This document shows, piece after piece, positions 37,201 through 47,703 of a stretch of 64,000 nucleotides of DNA (its first letter is position 1; every line of letters begins with the position of its first letter). Origin of the DNA: Auricularia sp. M13. Taxonomy: Eukaryota > Basidiomycota > Agaricomycetes > Auriculariales > Auriculariaceae. The stretch covers positions 2,356,001 to 2,420,000 of the forward strand of contig CM073195.1 of the NCBI GenBank assembly GCA_037042915.1, written 5' to 3'. A program made the translations under genes and the position numbers. A model generated the notes under the pieces. That model was not told where the DNA came from. It did not search any database and worked only from the letters and a program-made list of their open reading frames with translations.

Positions 37201-38390
37201 AACCTCGACGACACAAGCCGTACGGTCGACTTCAACCGCTCCCGATTCCGCTTCGCAACTGGGACTCGATCTCGATGGACTTCATCGAACAACTCCCTGA
37301 GTCCAACGGTTACACTGCGATCCTCGTCATTATTGATCGCCTTTCGAAGCAGGGTATCTTCGTCCCGACCAAGGGCAAGATCACCTCCGAAGAACTCGCG
37401 CGTCTCTTCCTCATCCACGTCTTCGCCAAGCATGGCGCTCCCTTGCACGTCTCTACCGACCGCGGCTCTGAATTCGTCTCCCGCTTCTTTCGCGCACTCG
37501 GCTCGCTCCTCAACATGACCATGCACTTCACCTCGGGTCACCACCCGGAGGCGAACGGTCAAGTCGAACGCACGAACCAGACGCTCGAGCAGTACCTCCG
37601 TCTCTACTGCAACTACGAGCAGGACAACTGGTCCGAGCTACTCCCTCTCGCCGAGTTCACGTACAACAACACCCCGAACGACTCTACTGGTGTCTCGCCT
37701 TTCTTCGCCAACAAGGGTTTTCACCCGAACATCTCTGTCTACCCCGAGCGCGACGTTGCCTCTGCTCGCGCCCGCGACTTCGCTGTCGACATCCACGAAT
37801 TGCAGGACGTTCTGAAGGAGCAGATCGCTGCCGCTCAGAAACGCTACACTGCCTCTGCGAATGCTCGACGCACTCCCCTGCCTGACTTCAAGGTCGGCGA
37901 CATGGCCTACGTCCTCTCGGAGCACATCAAGACGACGCAGCCCACTCGCAAGCTCGCCGATCGATACCCAGGCCCGTTCCCGATTGTCGATCAACCTAGC
38001 TTGCAATCGTTCACTCTCAGCCTACCTGACTACCTCGCTCGCGTACACCCAGTCTTTCACATCTCGCAGCTTGAACCTCACCCTCGAGAGGCGTTCCCCG
38101 GCCAACATCAAGAACCTCCTCCGCCCGTTGTTGTCCACGGCGAGCAGGAGTACGAGCTCGAAGTACTCAGCGTACGCATCGACAATCGCCATCGTCATTC
38201 GCGCCTTTGTTTTCGCATTTGCTGGATCGGTCACATCGGCACCCCCGACGACCCTGAGACCACTGAGATGGGCTCAGAAAATCTTGAACACGCGCAAGAA
38301 GCAGTTCAAGACTTCTATGCTGCAAATCCCAGCGCTCCCGGTAGTTATCAAGAATTCCAACAAATCCGCAAGAAATTCGAGAACATCTAA
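34283..38390 (+). pseudogene. pol: pol of the Ty3/gypsy element: protease, RT, RNase H, integrase, chromodomain-like tail
   Basis: Aspartic protease LVDSGSED (about 34380) is followed directly by TAG 34400-34402. Another TGA lies at 34904. RT spans about 34960-36250 with [17 protein letters not shown] and [14 protein letters not shown]; motif A reads KLSLRVGY where KLDLR is expected. TGA is at 36249-36251. RNase H (ETDASDYAIAAIF, DKELLAIFEAF) and the integrase follow in one 2.1-kb open stretch: HHCC region ending CVTCGRSK, catalytic D at SMDFIEQLP, D at STDRGSEF and E at HPEANGQVERTNQ, then a chromodomain-like end near YELEVLSVRIDNR. TAA at 38388-38390. A 386-bp insertion at 35172-35557 also splits RT. 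Confidence 0.9.
35172..35557. mobile_element. 386-bp hAT-like MITE inside pol, 8-bp target duplication
   Basis: The ends TAGGGTTTTGCAAGGGT and (reverse) TAGGGATTTGCAAGGGT are inverted repeats, flanked by CATCCACT at 35164-35171 and 35558-35565. An 8-bp duplication and TAGGG-type ends fit the hAT superfamily. Internally it is made of GGGTCACCC/GGGTGACCC and CCTTACCCTTACCC blocks. Removing element and duplication rejoins the RT frame exactly (394 bp shift accounts for the frame change). Confidence 0.85.
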
Positions 38391-38508
38391 GCACTCGCTT
38401 TTCACTCGCTTTCTCCTCGCTCACTCGCTTTTCACTCGGTTCCAAGAAACAGGCCTTTATTACATTTTGGCGACTTTGGTCGCACCCGCTATGATTCTAC
38501 TCTATCGC

Positions 38509-39727
38509 CTACTCGTCCGCATCCTCGGTCGCTTCCTCGACCGCTTCCTTGACCTCCTCCTCGGCCTCCTCTTCGTCCTCCTCCTCCTCCTCGCTCGTGA
38601 ACGGGTCGTCGATCGACCCCTCGATTGGCTGACCGAAGTGCTGCGCCTGCCACTGCAGCATCTGGTACAACATCCTCTCGATGTTGTTGACCGAATTTTG
38701 GGTCCACCGGACGTGGTTCTCCACCACCTGGTAATGCTCGGCCGTCTTCGCACGCTCCTCGGCCGCCCTCGTCCCCAGTGTCGTCCCTTCGACAATTCGC
38801 ACCTTCTTCGGGCGCTCGGGCGATGCACTCGGCAACGCCGCCCTCTTCTCGCGGCGTGGCACGAAGGGCTTGCCCGAATGCGAGCACTTGCCCCGGGTCT
38901 GGTGGCACGCGGTGCAGGTGTTCGACCAGTGCTGTCAAACGCACTGACCGCCACGCTTGGCGCAAGCCTCGCACTGCTCGACGTCAGCCTCGGCGAGCAA
39001 AACACCAACGATCAAAAAACTCACCTTGCTTGGGAAACGCGTCCCGAACGGTACTGCCGGCCACTTGTCGGTGAACTTGCCGCCGGCGCGCAGCTTGGGC
39101 TTCGCGACCGGCGTCACCGGGCTCGCGACCTCCTCGACCTCGTCTTCGTCCTCGAGCGTCTCGCCCGCCCCGAGCGACGGCGAGCGAGCGACCGCGACCG
39201 GCACGGGTTTCGGCACGACCTTGCGCGGCGCCTGAGCAGTCTTTGCGACCTCGACCTATAACAAAAAAGCGCACCTTAGCCAAGTCGCGCAGTCGAGGCA
39301 GCTCGACCCATACCTCCAACGCCTTCCTCTTCTTCGGCGGTGACTCGGTCCCCTTCGCGTCCTTTGCCGGCGCCTTCGTGCTCGTGGTCGACGCCTTCGC
39401 CGGCGACGCCTGGCTCTTCGCCGCCTTGGCGCCCGCGTCTGCTGCAACCTTGGCCACACGCTCGGCTAGCATGCCGAAGCGCCGCTGCGCCGCCAGGCGC
39501 ATCTTGGCCTGGGCCTGGCGCTTGCGCTCGCCGAGCGCGTCGATCGCGTCCAGGTCCTCCTCGTCAACGGTCTCTTGCTGCAGGCCGCCGAACGTTCTCT
39601 TCGCGGCCTCGTGCGTCGCGATCAACGCCTCCATCGTCGGGGCATCCTCGAGCGACCTCATGACGGTGCCGACGGTCTTGCGGTCGTACGCGGCGTCGAC
39701 GTCTTCGAGCGATTCGTAGCGGGGCAT
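38509..39727 (-). pseudogene. Antisense spliced gene within the retrotransposon: Zn2Cys6-like, acidic tail
   Basis: Starts at ATG 39727 (MPRYESLEDVDAAYDRKTVG), then an Ala/Lys-rich helical region and SPPKKRKALEVWVELPRLRD. A 43-nt intron (GTGCGC..CTCAG) leads to KAPRKVVPKPVPVAV, GAGETLEDEDEVEEVASPVT and KFTDKWPAVPFGTRFPSK; a second intron leads to CEACAKRGGQC. In the same frame after one TGA (38935-38937) comes CTACHQTRGKC, then KRAALPSASPERPKKVRI, a helical stretch (VNNIERMLYQMLQWQAQHFG) and an acidic tail ending at 38509. The cysteines are spaced C-X2-C-X6-C-X8-C-X2-C-X6-C, fitting a fungal binuclear zinc cluster. Located between pol and the PPT; function unknown. Confidence 0.6.
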
Positions 39728-39910
39728 GGTGGGCGACGGGCAGAAGACAAGACTGGTTCGACGATTCAACCCCCGACCCAACCACTTTTAATCTGCGTCC
39801 GACCCGTCCCGACCCGACCCGATTTTTGGCCCCATTCGGACTCGAGTGTGTGCTATCTCATTTTTTGTACTCACCTTGCGTTGCTGCAGTCCTTCGTGGG
39901 CTCAGGACGT

Positions 39911-39920
39911 AAAGGGGGGA
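39911..39920 (+). other. Polypurine tract of the LTR element
   Basis: AAAGGGGGGA lies three bases before the TGTTA start of the 3' LTR, the position used to prime plus-strand DNA in Ty3/gypsy elements. Confidence 0.8.
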
Positions 39921-39923
39921 TAC

Positions 39924-40649
39924 TGTTACGCCTGTGCCCCGGTCCGCGGACCCCACGTGCTCTCGGCATCACTCGGCATCATTCTACGTCACTCGGCCAA
40001 CTCGGTCAACTCGGTCAAGCTCCCGAATACCCGGCTTATCTCCCCTCGTGTTCATATGCTCGGGATATGTTCTCCTCATCGTCCTCTACCTCAAGACCTC
40101 TCCCTCTCATCTCTAGCTTCTCTCCTTACTCGCATACATCCACCTAACTCGCCTTGTCTCTACTGTATCGATAGTGTTCATATCCGGTTCGCTCCACTCG
40201 TCTTACTCATTCGCCTCTCGTCATTCGCCCGATCCCCCGATACCTTACCCACTCGCTCTTACTCATCCTATCGGCCGATGACGAAGATCTCTATTGATCT
40301 GAGGCTCCCTCCCCTTCGTCTCTAGGATACACTCCGATTACATCGGATCACCTCCCCAGGTATAAAAGACCCTCGACTTTGTGTGTAGCTCCCCAGTTAC
40401 AAAATCGACATAGTCGTGCCCCTCGCACACTCTATCTCTCTCTCTCTCGACTTCACCCCCGGGTTCTTCCCTCGCCCGACTGACTCGTCTGAGTCCTCTG
40501 TTGCTCGTGGTCCCCTCGGTCGTGCTACTCAACGTAGCCGGTGTGCTCAATAACGCACCGAAGGCTCTAGTTGTTCGTTCGAGTGTTCTCTGCGCCCGGA
40601 CGTTCGACTATCCTTGCAACCAAACCCCCAAGGCACAGCAGGCTTAACA
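39924..40649 (+). repeat. 3' LTR, complete (726 bp)
   Basis: Begins TGTTACGCCTGTG and ends GGCTTAACA, so TGTTA/TAACA are the terminal inverted bases. The 3' 456 bp correspond to the truncated 5' LTR. It contains the TATAAAAGA box at about 40362. Confidence 0.9.
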
Positions 40650-40689
40650 ATATATTCGTTCCGCGACCTGACTCAGCACGGTGACCATA

Positions 40690-41801
40690 ATGGCCCAGCG
40701 CGTCCGCGCTGCCCTCGCCGCCCTCCGTGCTCTCGAATACACGCTGTTGACCCTCATAATTGACTTGCTTGGGTCAGACGATGCCTTTTGCGCGCAAGAA
40801 CGCGACGAGTTACGATCTGAGTGCCGGGCCATAATCCAGCGGCTTGCATGCGCTGCATTGGCGCCAAACGCGCACACCGCGCTCGATATACTCGACGCGC
40901 TCGAGTACCCGCCTCATATATATTCGTCCGAGATGTCATCCGCTTGAACGATGCGCGTTGTGCACACGCCAGGCAACATCTGAGCGACAATGCCGTGCCA
41001 CTGCTCAATCTGCTATTGCCCGACGCGCCCACACCCTTTGACCGTGTTCTGGCCTTTCTGCATATGCTCAACGTCGCTCCGCACCAATTTGCTATTGACT
41101 TGCTCGAATGCTGGCGCCCAGCTCTCTCTGATGCTCTCGCGGCTGTCGTTCCCGCCCTGCTACCATTGCTTACACGCTGCAACGAGGCCGCTGTCAGTGC
41201 TTGGTCTCTCCAGTACTCAAGGCAGCTTTATATTGCGGAAATGCTTACGATAACATGCAAGGATGCTGGGTTTCACGCGAATGCCGCAAACGCGCAGCCC
41301 GAGCAGCTCGAGACGTTCAACCTGTCTGCACTCGCGTCAAAAATGCGCACCCTCACTCCCAACCTCTGGCTTTTGTTCTCCCACCTTGTCGACGCGCGAG
41401 GGAGCGTCCGCTGGGCTTGTATCCCTGATTCTGACGCCGGTCCTGCAGACGAGACTTGGATATTGGGTGCGGCGACTGTTCTGCGACACTATGAGCTCAT
41501 TGCTATGGCTGACGAGGCTGACAATGACAATTTGGCCCCAGAACTCGATGCAGATGGCAATCCGGGACGCCCAGCAGCGCATGATCCTGGCAACGCCATG
41601 GACGTTGATGCGCCGGTTGAGGTGCAAGCACTGGTCGCGGTTCAACTCCCTCCTGTGGCCTCACGTTCTCGGCCATCAAATGTGGCTATAAGAAACTGGA
41701 GAATGCTTGAGATTGTATGTGTAAGCATCAAAACCCGTTGGTCCATATCTCAGGCTTTACAGCGCATCCTGACAATGATAGAGAGAGAGAGAAATTCTTG
41801 A
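40690..41801 (+). pseudogene. Truncated DUF6589-like gene
   Basis: ATG 40690 (MAQRVRAALAALRALEYTLL) lies only 40 bp after the LTR end, so the element landed in its promoter. A short intron at about 40933-40971 joins HIYSSEM to QHLSDNAVPLLNLLLPDAP. The region QLYIAEMLTITCKDAGFHAN and EQLETFNLSALASKMRTLTP resembles the N-terminal part of the large DUF6589 proteins common in Agaricomycetes. It ends after an acidic segment and ALQRILTMIERERNS, where the family would continue for several hundred residues. The large domain is missing, so this is probably a broken copy. The family assignment is from memory of the pattern only. Confidence 0.45.
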
Positions 41802-42320
41802 ATTTTAGACAGCGTAAGCAGGCTACAAATACAGAGCCAAGACGCTGTGGTCTGTACAAAGTACATTCCAATGGGTCAACATGGGGCAGGCAAGGGGGGG
41901 TCGTAACAGGGGTGTAGAGGGATCTAGTGCAAACTGGTGTGGATTCTGGGTGTAACAAAGTTGTGAGCGCAGTTCCATAGGGGTATAGGGGCATAGGGGC
42001 ATAGAATAAATAAAAATATACCTTCGTATAGTTACCAAATTCCTTCTTAACTGTCAAACGCGGACCTAATTTCCTTTCTAAGGACTGGCGTGTTTCCTTT
42101 TTAGGAGAGAAAATCTGGGCCGTTATATAGTTCGGGAACAACCGGCTGATCGAACACGTGTCTCGGTTTGTACTCGATCGCGTAGTTCCTTTTGGGCCTG
42201 CACCGTTGCAGACGGTTTGATTCAGTACAATTCTCTGTGGTACGAAACCTCTGTGCGTTTAGGCTTTCCATCCCTATAAAGGCCTTGCAGTTTGCCAACA
42301 GAGGAGGTGCGACGCTCGCA
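41802..42320. other. Spacer before the gene array, includes first array promoter
   Basis: About 520 bp, A/T-richer than the left side. TATAAA sits at 42275-42280, 46 bp before the first array gene, with two GTAC-core sites at about 42226-42244. No gene. Confidence 0.45.
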
Positions 42321-43342
42321 ATGACTTCCTTGCTCATCATTGGATACTTTGCTCTAGGCAACGGTCGCCGCGTGTCATCGGAAAATCCAACGACGCACAA
42401 GGTCACTCACCATGTTCTATACGACACCGTGATACAGACCAGCGGCGTGGATGTCGCAGCTGAACTGCGCACGTGGGCGCCAGCTAACGAGCCGCTTCTC
42501 CTGGATGGAACCGTCGTCGACGTTCTTGGAAAGCTGTTTGCGCCACCGAATGCAACTGCATGGATCGATATTGTTCAGATGAGCGTGTTTCCAGGCGACG
42601 CCAACGATTCCGAATACGAGGACAAGATTCCGGAACGTCCGTTCCCAACGATTCTGGTTCTGGGACATACGAGTGGCAATGCAGAAACCATGGATGATAC
42701 GGTTTCTGTCGGCTACTTTGTTCAGACTGCCGAGTATGTGCGTGACCAGGCGCGGGCCTCTCGTGTCTAGTGAGTCCAACGTTGCGCACGTTCAACTCGC
42801 TATTAATTTTTGTTCCAGCTGCAGGTTCGATGGATCCAAGCCCCGCTGGAAGAAGACTCCGCGTCCTCAGTCGGGGGCGGCTGTTTTCATTGTGGGCCTG
42901 GCGCACGGGGTGCATCTCGGGAGCGGAAATTTGCAAATCGACGTTGATCAGGTGCAACTGAACGTGGGTACGACAGTGACGATGGCTTCGTCTTCGACTG
43001 CTCGCTTCGAGACGGCAAGCCCACCTGCGAAGCGTCGCCGGTTCGCGTTGACAACATCTAACGGCCAGCCGGCCGAAGAATCCACTGCGTGAGTTCCTCA
43101 CTTCTTTGCGCCGACGAGCTGTTGACTGTATTCTCCCAAATTTTAAAGTTCCAATGCGACTGGAACAGCCTTACGTGCTCCGAATGTTGTTGATGAGAAT
43201 GAAGAAGCGTGCGTCGAGTTTGGCACGCACGCACATCGTTGCTGATTTCTGCAATAGAGCTCCTGCTCGTCCTCTGGCGACAAAAACGAAACGCACAGTG
43301 AAGCGCAAGGTTGTGGCCGTGCAGGATGAGGAGGCTGAGTGA
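42321..43342 (+). CDS. Array family A, member A1 (287 aa): OB-fold-like modules, basic tail
   Basis: Exons 42321-42769, 42819-43088, 43149-43208 and 43258-43342; all junctions keep one frame. It shares with other A members a strand block with GTVVDVLGKLF, a second block ILVLGHTSGN..VSVGYFV, the intron before a conserved Cys (VY|C), and the C-terminal block AVFIVGLAHGVHLGSGNLQI then DVDQVQ, the pattern of an OB-fold beta1-beta3. It lacks the first conserved intron. After the modules comes a tail with PPAKRRRFA and TKTKRTVKRKVV, likely nuclear signals. No family recognised; ssDNA or protein binding is inference. Confidence 0.65.
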
Positions 43343-43659
43343 ACCGTTCATTGAGAGGGTTGCTTTGTACATTACACCCTCGCTAGGCTTGATGATCCCT
43401 TCCTGTCGAAGCGACGAATATGAGATGAGGTTCCGAAGCATAATTGTATGCAGCAAAGTGACTGTCGTATCGTTGTGCTTCATAAGAACGGTATAACGCG
43501 AAGGTTGCGAACAAGGCGGACGGATGTGTATGCCCATCAAGGTTGACTTTGGAAGTTTATAGAGCGGTCGAGCTGTAAATGACGGATTAATTTTATTTGC
43601 CCTCTGAGCTCTCGACAGGTATAAAGAGACAGCGTCGCAACGCAGCGTGAGAGGCCTCG

Positions 43660-44503
43660 ATGGCGTTCACTCAAGTTTTCCACCATGTGCTTGACCTTTA
43701 CTGGCCGACTGTGATTTCTCCGCGACATGAACAGGAGCCACATGTTTTTGTGTATTTCGGAGCAACCAAGCTGGATGGTGAGAGCATGCGCAACGCAACT
43801 TAACGAGGCTAACGACATGTAGGGCAGAACGTGTTCGTCTCTGTTGCGGAGCGGATTACGGACGTCGGGAACACGCGACTTCTTGCAAATGGCACGACGG
43901 CTTTAGTTCACGGACCTTACAAGATTATGCACGGTGCAATTTTTGTGACGTCATGTGCCATTTCCGTTTTGGGACGTGTTCCAAACTCCGTCGGACCGTT
44001 CCTTCCGAACTTCCTCTGGCCGATAATCGCTCTGGGCGGTACGATCGACTGCGCACGCTCGCAGCTGTGCAGACCCTCGCTCACGGTACTTGACCTCACG
44101 GTACCTCGTCGCGCGTCGTGGAGCACGGTGCCAGCGTCGATCAGGTACGCAAATTCTACGCCCTGCGGATCGATGAACCTGACGCTCTCGATAAGGTGCA
44201 AGATGGACCCCAGCAGTTCTCATTTGCACGCCATGGGTGCGCTCGGGGCTGATAGTGTCGTCGTCATCCACGGTGTTATCACGGGCGTGGTGGAAGGGAC
44301 ACTGACATTGGACGTCCACGACATCGTATTTGATTTCGACGGCAAGGCGTCAGCTGCACACGATCTGACGCGCGCGTCTATTAGTGTTTTGAGGCGTTGG
44401 TAGGTAACGTCGGGTCGGACGTCCACGTCATCTAATGCGTTCCAGGTTCTCCGTTCTCTTCAGCCGCATCTCTGGTGCCTGCGTACCTCAATTGAGAAAG
44501 TGA
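43660..44503 (+). CDS. Array family A, member A2 (about 233 aa)
   Basis: TATAAA at 43620; ATG 43660 (MAFTQVFHHVLDLYWPTVIS). Exons 43660-43777, 43823-44144, 44196-44399 and 44446-44503. Conserved features: VFVYFGATKLD then a phase-1 intron, GTTALVHGPYKIMHGAIFVT, IALGGTID, LTVLDLTVPRRASW, the phase-2 intron before Cys (R|CKMDPS) and VVVIHGVITGVVEGTLTLDV then HDIVFDFDG. The last intron (branch CTAAT) is inferred; without it the frame stops at TAG 44403. Beta-rich modules as in A1; function unknown. Confidence 0.65.
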
Positions 44504-45029
44504 GCAAGATTGTATTTGTGACGTCTTTCCTGAAGGTCGCGCAGGTCGACGGTACCTTCTGAGACCACTCGGGATGAGGAACGCTCCAGGGCGGTCTGCG
44601 TGTCGTGGAAGACTTTGCAGGAGGGGCTCTACGGATGGCCCGGTATCGAGAAGCCTTCTTTCGCACTTCGCGGCATGTGAATAACCGAGGGACTCTTTCA
44701 TATCATCGAACTGCTTCCTTCGTGTGTAAAAGACGTCCGGCTCGCTACAATATTGCCCTTGCAGGCTCTCGTTCTACCTTATGATGCTCGTTGTACGCTA
44801 TGATGCTCGTCTACACCGCTCGCAACGCGTCTCCTGGTCAAGACCAGCTACGAAGAGATTGAACTGAGTGATCGAGTGCTGTGAGAATTGATCGGCTGAG
44901 TTGAAGTAGCGAGGAAAGGACAGTTAGTACGAACTTGGTTGGAAGGTACCAGAAGGTGCGTACCAATTGAGTACTACTCCCGGCGCAGGTCTATAAATTG
45001 GATTGTTTATCTTGGCCTGCGCGACCTGA
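44504..45029. other. Intergenic spacer in the array
   Basis: About 530 bp with a CTCGTTGTACGCTATGATGC-type short direct repeat near 44780-44810. Four GTAC-core sites at 44936-44980 precede a TATAAA box at 44992. No gene. Confidence 0.45.
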
Positions 45030-45309
45030 ATGGACACTCAAGTGTTTTCCCAGATATTTAGATCCCATGGCAGTTTTGTATGTGAGCGTAATCAGTACAA
45101 TATGGTGCTACGGGTCTGTCTGAACAGCGTGTGTGATAAGTTTTTGAGAGTGCAGCAAATCTAACAAATCTGTATAGCAGCCTGTAATGCGCATAATAGT
45201 GATGAATTCGGAGAATATCAATGTTTCTAGCGCAGTCGTAGAATCCGCCGTATGCAACCCTCTACCAACCTTTGTCATTTTACCGTCATCCATTATTAGT
45301 GCGGTGTAG
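45030..45309 (+). CDS. Short relative of family A (76 aa), probably truncated
   Basis: TATAAA 44992, ATG 45030 (MDTQVFSQIFRSHGSFVCER), exons 45030-45128 and 45178-45309 with a GTGTGT..TATAG intron and CTAAC branch site. MDTQVFSQIF resembles MAFTQVFHHVL of A2, and YNMVLRVCLNS the first A strand. The central and C-terminal modules are missing. It may be a decayed copy with an intact promoter. Confidence 0.4.
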
Positions 45310-45550
45310 GTGTCCATAAATTCTCGCTGATGGTCCCGGATTATCTCTTCGTGTAGTTACTAGATTCCTTCCTAAGTCGCGAAGTGAGCCGGGCTCGAGA
45401 AGCGTGAATTCCAAAGTCCGCACACTTCTTTGGCGCCGGATGCAGCTGTCAAAGAGCGTTAACTCCGAACTTTCCACCGAGCGTCATATAAGAACCTCTC
45501 ACACGATCGACTCCCCTCCAGTCCCCGCCCATCACTTCTTTAAGGCATTT

Positions 45551-46085
45551 ATGCGCTCGCAATACTATGGTACGCTGTATACGTTTTCTCTGTGCTCATT
45601 GTTCTCATACGGCTTCATGTAGGCTGCGCCTGCGCGTTCCATCGCGCCCAACCGTCCACGACACTTGCCGCTCACTTCTATCCCCGTCGCGCTTTGAAGG
45701 TGAGAAATCTCGGACTGGATCATTCTCCGCGGCTTAGTTGATGTCACAGTGCTACTTTGCTGCGCGAGCGAGCAAATTCTTCGTTGGCCTGCCTGCTGTC
45801 GACTGGGAGCGCATATCAGACCCCCGATACGCACGCTCGTGGGCCGCCCAAGCAGTTAGAAGGCTTCCTCATCCTAGCATCGTTCGGCGACGCTTCGGTC
45901 GCACTCGTCGGCTTTTGTTTGGGCTCGAGTTTGATGTGCACATGGAGATGGTAGACTCGGAACGCACTGATGCCGGCGTAAAGCGGCATTGCGAAGCTTT
46001 CGAGGCCTGGATTAGTACTTTACATATTTTTCTCGACGATGCAGAGGTAGTGGTGGCTCGTATGATAGCACATGTATCGGTTTGA
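45551..46085 (+). CDS. Array family B, member B1 (143 aa), helical
   Basis: Exons 45551-45569, 45623-45699 and 45750-46085 join in frame. The last exon begins after the conserved phase-0 intron: CYFAARASKFFVGLPAVDWE, then DPRYARSWAAQAVRR, the family B core. The rest is predicted alpha-helical and ends with DAEVVVARMIAHVSV. Matches B3 (LYFSLGSPFVRRGLPRVMCN) around the intron. TATAAG-type box at 45487. No known domain recognised. Confidence 0.6.
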
Positions 46086-46483
46086 GCTCTGTATGTCCGT
46101 AATTCGTCGTTGTCATGAATGAAGTTATTTTTTTCACTACATCTCTGTTACGAATCACTGGAAGTGGAAATCTTGGAAGATACGGAGGGGGAGGTGATCG
46201 AGTGTGAATGGCACAAGTTGAATAGCCTCCAGGTTCCGTGGGAAAGATCCGAGACATGACCGTTTGCTCGATCATATCTTCGAATGCGCGTCAGGTTCAG
46301 TACGGTCTGGTACGGTGCGGAACGGTGCGGTACAACGCAGTCCCTTTTTTGTCGTAAACGCAGGTGGAAGCATGATGTAGACGCGTGCGCGTGGAAGGAT
46401 TCCGCCGCTATAAAGACTCCATCGCGAAAGCGTCGATGTCTTGCACATTCTGAACCGCTGCGCCCACGACAAAGCTTGCCGAC
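46086..46483. promoter_or_regulatory. A3 upstream region with GGTAC decamer repeats and TATA box
   Basis: At 46290-46335 a near-tandem decamer occurs (GGTACGGTGC, GGAACGGTGC, GGTACAACGC), followed by TATAAAGA at 46409, 75 bp before ATG 46484. No gene in this spacer. Confidence 0.5.
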
Positions 46484-47324
46484 ATGCCTCTGCTTCACAT
46501 TGACACCCACCTCCACCTCTTTTACCCTGTGTTCGCCCCGTCTACACATGGTATTCTGTACGCGACATATCTGTCCGAGCTGGAGATCGACGGTAGCGTT
46601 TTGAACACATATTCGCAGAATGATGGCTGACGCATTCCTTAGGATCAGTCTTTGCCATATCCATTGCCTACCCTGTAGGCGATGCTGACGATAAGCTCAT
46701 TCCGTCCGGGACCGTGGCACACGTCATTGGCAGTCTCAGCATTGTGGGCAAATCTTTGTTGGTAACAGCCACGGAAGTCTTCCCGCTCTACATTGCCACG
46801 ACGCCTTCGACTCGCGCTGGCATTCCGAGACTGTACGAGCCTTTCATCACCGCGGTGGGCTACGTATCATCCGGTCGCATCGCCAACTTTGCAAATCCCG
46901 CTGCCTTGATCGTTGAGCTCACAGTCGAGCGCATGGATCGATGGCCTCACGTGGCTACAACGATCCGGTGAGCATTGTGTAATGACGAAGATCGGCAATA
47001 ACTTATGCCGCTTGCAGCTGTGTCTTCAACCGCGATGAGTGCCGCTTCCGTACCCTCATACCCATGATTAGGAACACCCCTCTGGTTGTGTCTGGTGTTG
47101 TGATGGGATGGATGGACGGGAAGCTGGCGATCGACGTCCATGAGATCCGTTGCAACAATAACGGAACCCCACCTGATCGACCTCTGGCAACGTTCCCGAA
47201 TCCGTTCCAGCTTCGCGCGATTGTGGAAGGTTATGCCGTCTTTGACGATGCTGCAGCACCTCCTCCGTACAGTGAGACAACTTATCCAGCGCCTGACAAC
47301 GTTGCGAAGTTCGTATTGCACTAA
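46484..47324 (+). CDS. Array family A, member A3 (about 229 aa)
   Basis: Exons 46484-46590, 46643-46967 and 47018-47324. MPLLHIDTHLHLFYPVFAPS, ATYLSELEID then a phase-1 intron, GTVAHVIGSLSIVGKSLLVT, ITAVGYVSSGRIANF, LIVELTVERMDRWPHV, the phase-2 intron before CVFNRDECRFR, and PLVVSGVVMGWMDGKLAIDV then HEIRCNNNG. This is the clearest example of the three-module plan. A Pro/Tyr-rich end (APPPYSETTYPAPDN) follows. TAA at 47322-47324. Confidence 0.7.
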
Positions 47325-47703
47325 ATGCTTTTATTGCGACTGACGCATATGTACAGTCACGACACAGCCCAGCGTGAAGGTCTACAGTCTCCTGGCCGTA
47401 AGCTGGTTGCGAAGAGGGCAGTGGCCAATCGCGTGGTGAGATGTCATCGCCGCGGTCGGAAGGCGGCGTCCAGTCCTCTCGCCAGGGGCAAACGCGTCTC
47501 TGACTCGGAAACAGTCGGCTGAGCCCTACCTATGTATCAACGAGTTGTATAAACGGACTTCTGACTCTAATCTCGAATTTACATTGTCTTGCATTGTTTT
47601 TTGTGCTGCCTCAGAGGAAGTATGAATAGCCGCGGAACGGCCCATACCGTCGATTCTCCCGGTATCACAGGGACTACTTAAAAGGCAGACAAGGTCTCGT
47701 GGC
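47325..47703. other. Intergenic spacer in the array
   Basis: About 380 bp; contains the A3 3' flank and a CTTAAAAGG box at about 47678 in front of A4. No gene. Confidence 0.45.

Larger units (their letters stand above)
31659..40649 (+). mobile_element. Ty3/gypsy chromovirus-like LTR retrotransposon, decayed, with antisense gene
   Basis: Bounded by a truncated 5' LTR (31659-32115) and a full 3' LTR (39924-40649, TGTTA...TAACA) preceded by a polypurine tract. Inside, on +, are gag with a CCHC knuckle (from 32304) and pol ordered protease, RT, RNase H, integrase, C-terminal chromodomain-like region (to 38390). That order defines Ty3/gypsy; the tail identifies a chromovirus. It is inactive: at least four in-frame stops, a frameshift, a lost RT aspartate and two nested insertions. 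A spliced minus-strand gene lies between pol and the 3' LTR. No target duplication can be checked because the 5' end is missing. Confidence 0.92.

Noticed and set aside
39243-39719. Plus-strand open frame in the retroelement tail
   Set aside because: It is the complement of the Ala-rich antisense exon; the antisense frame has a better start, splice sites and motif.
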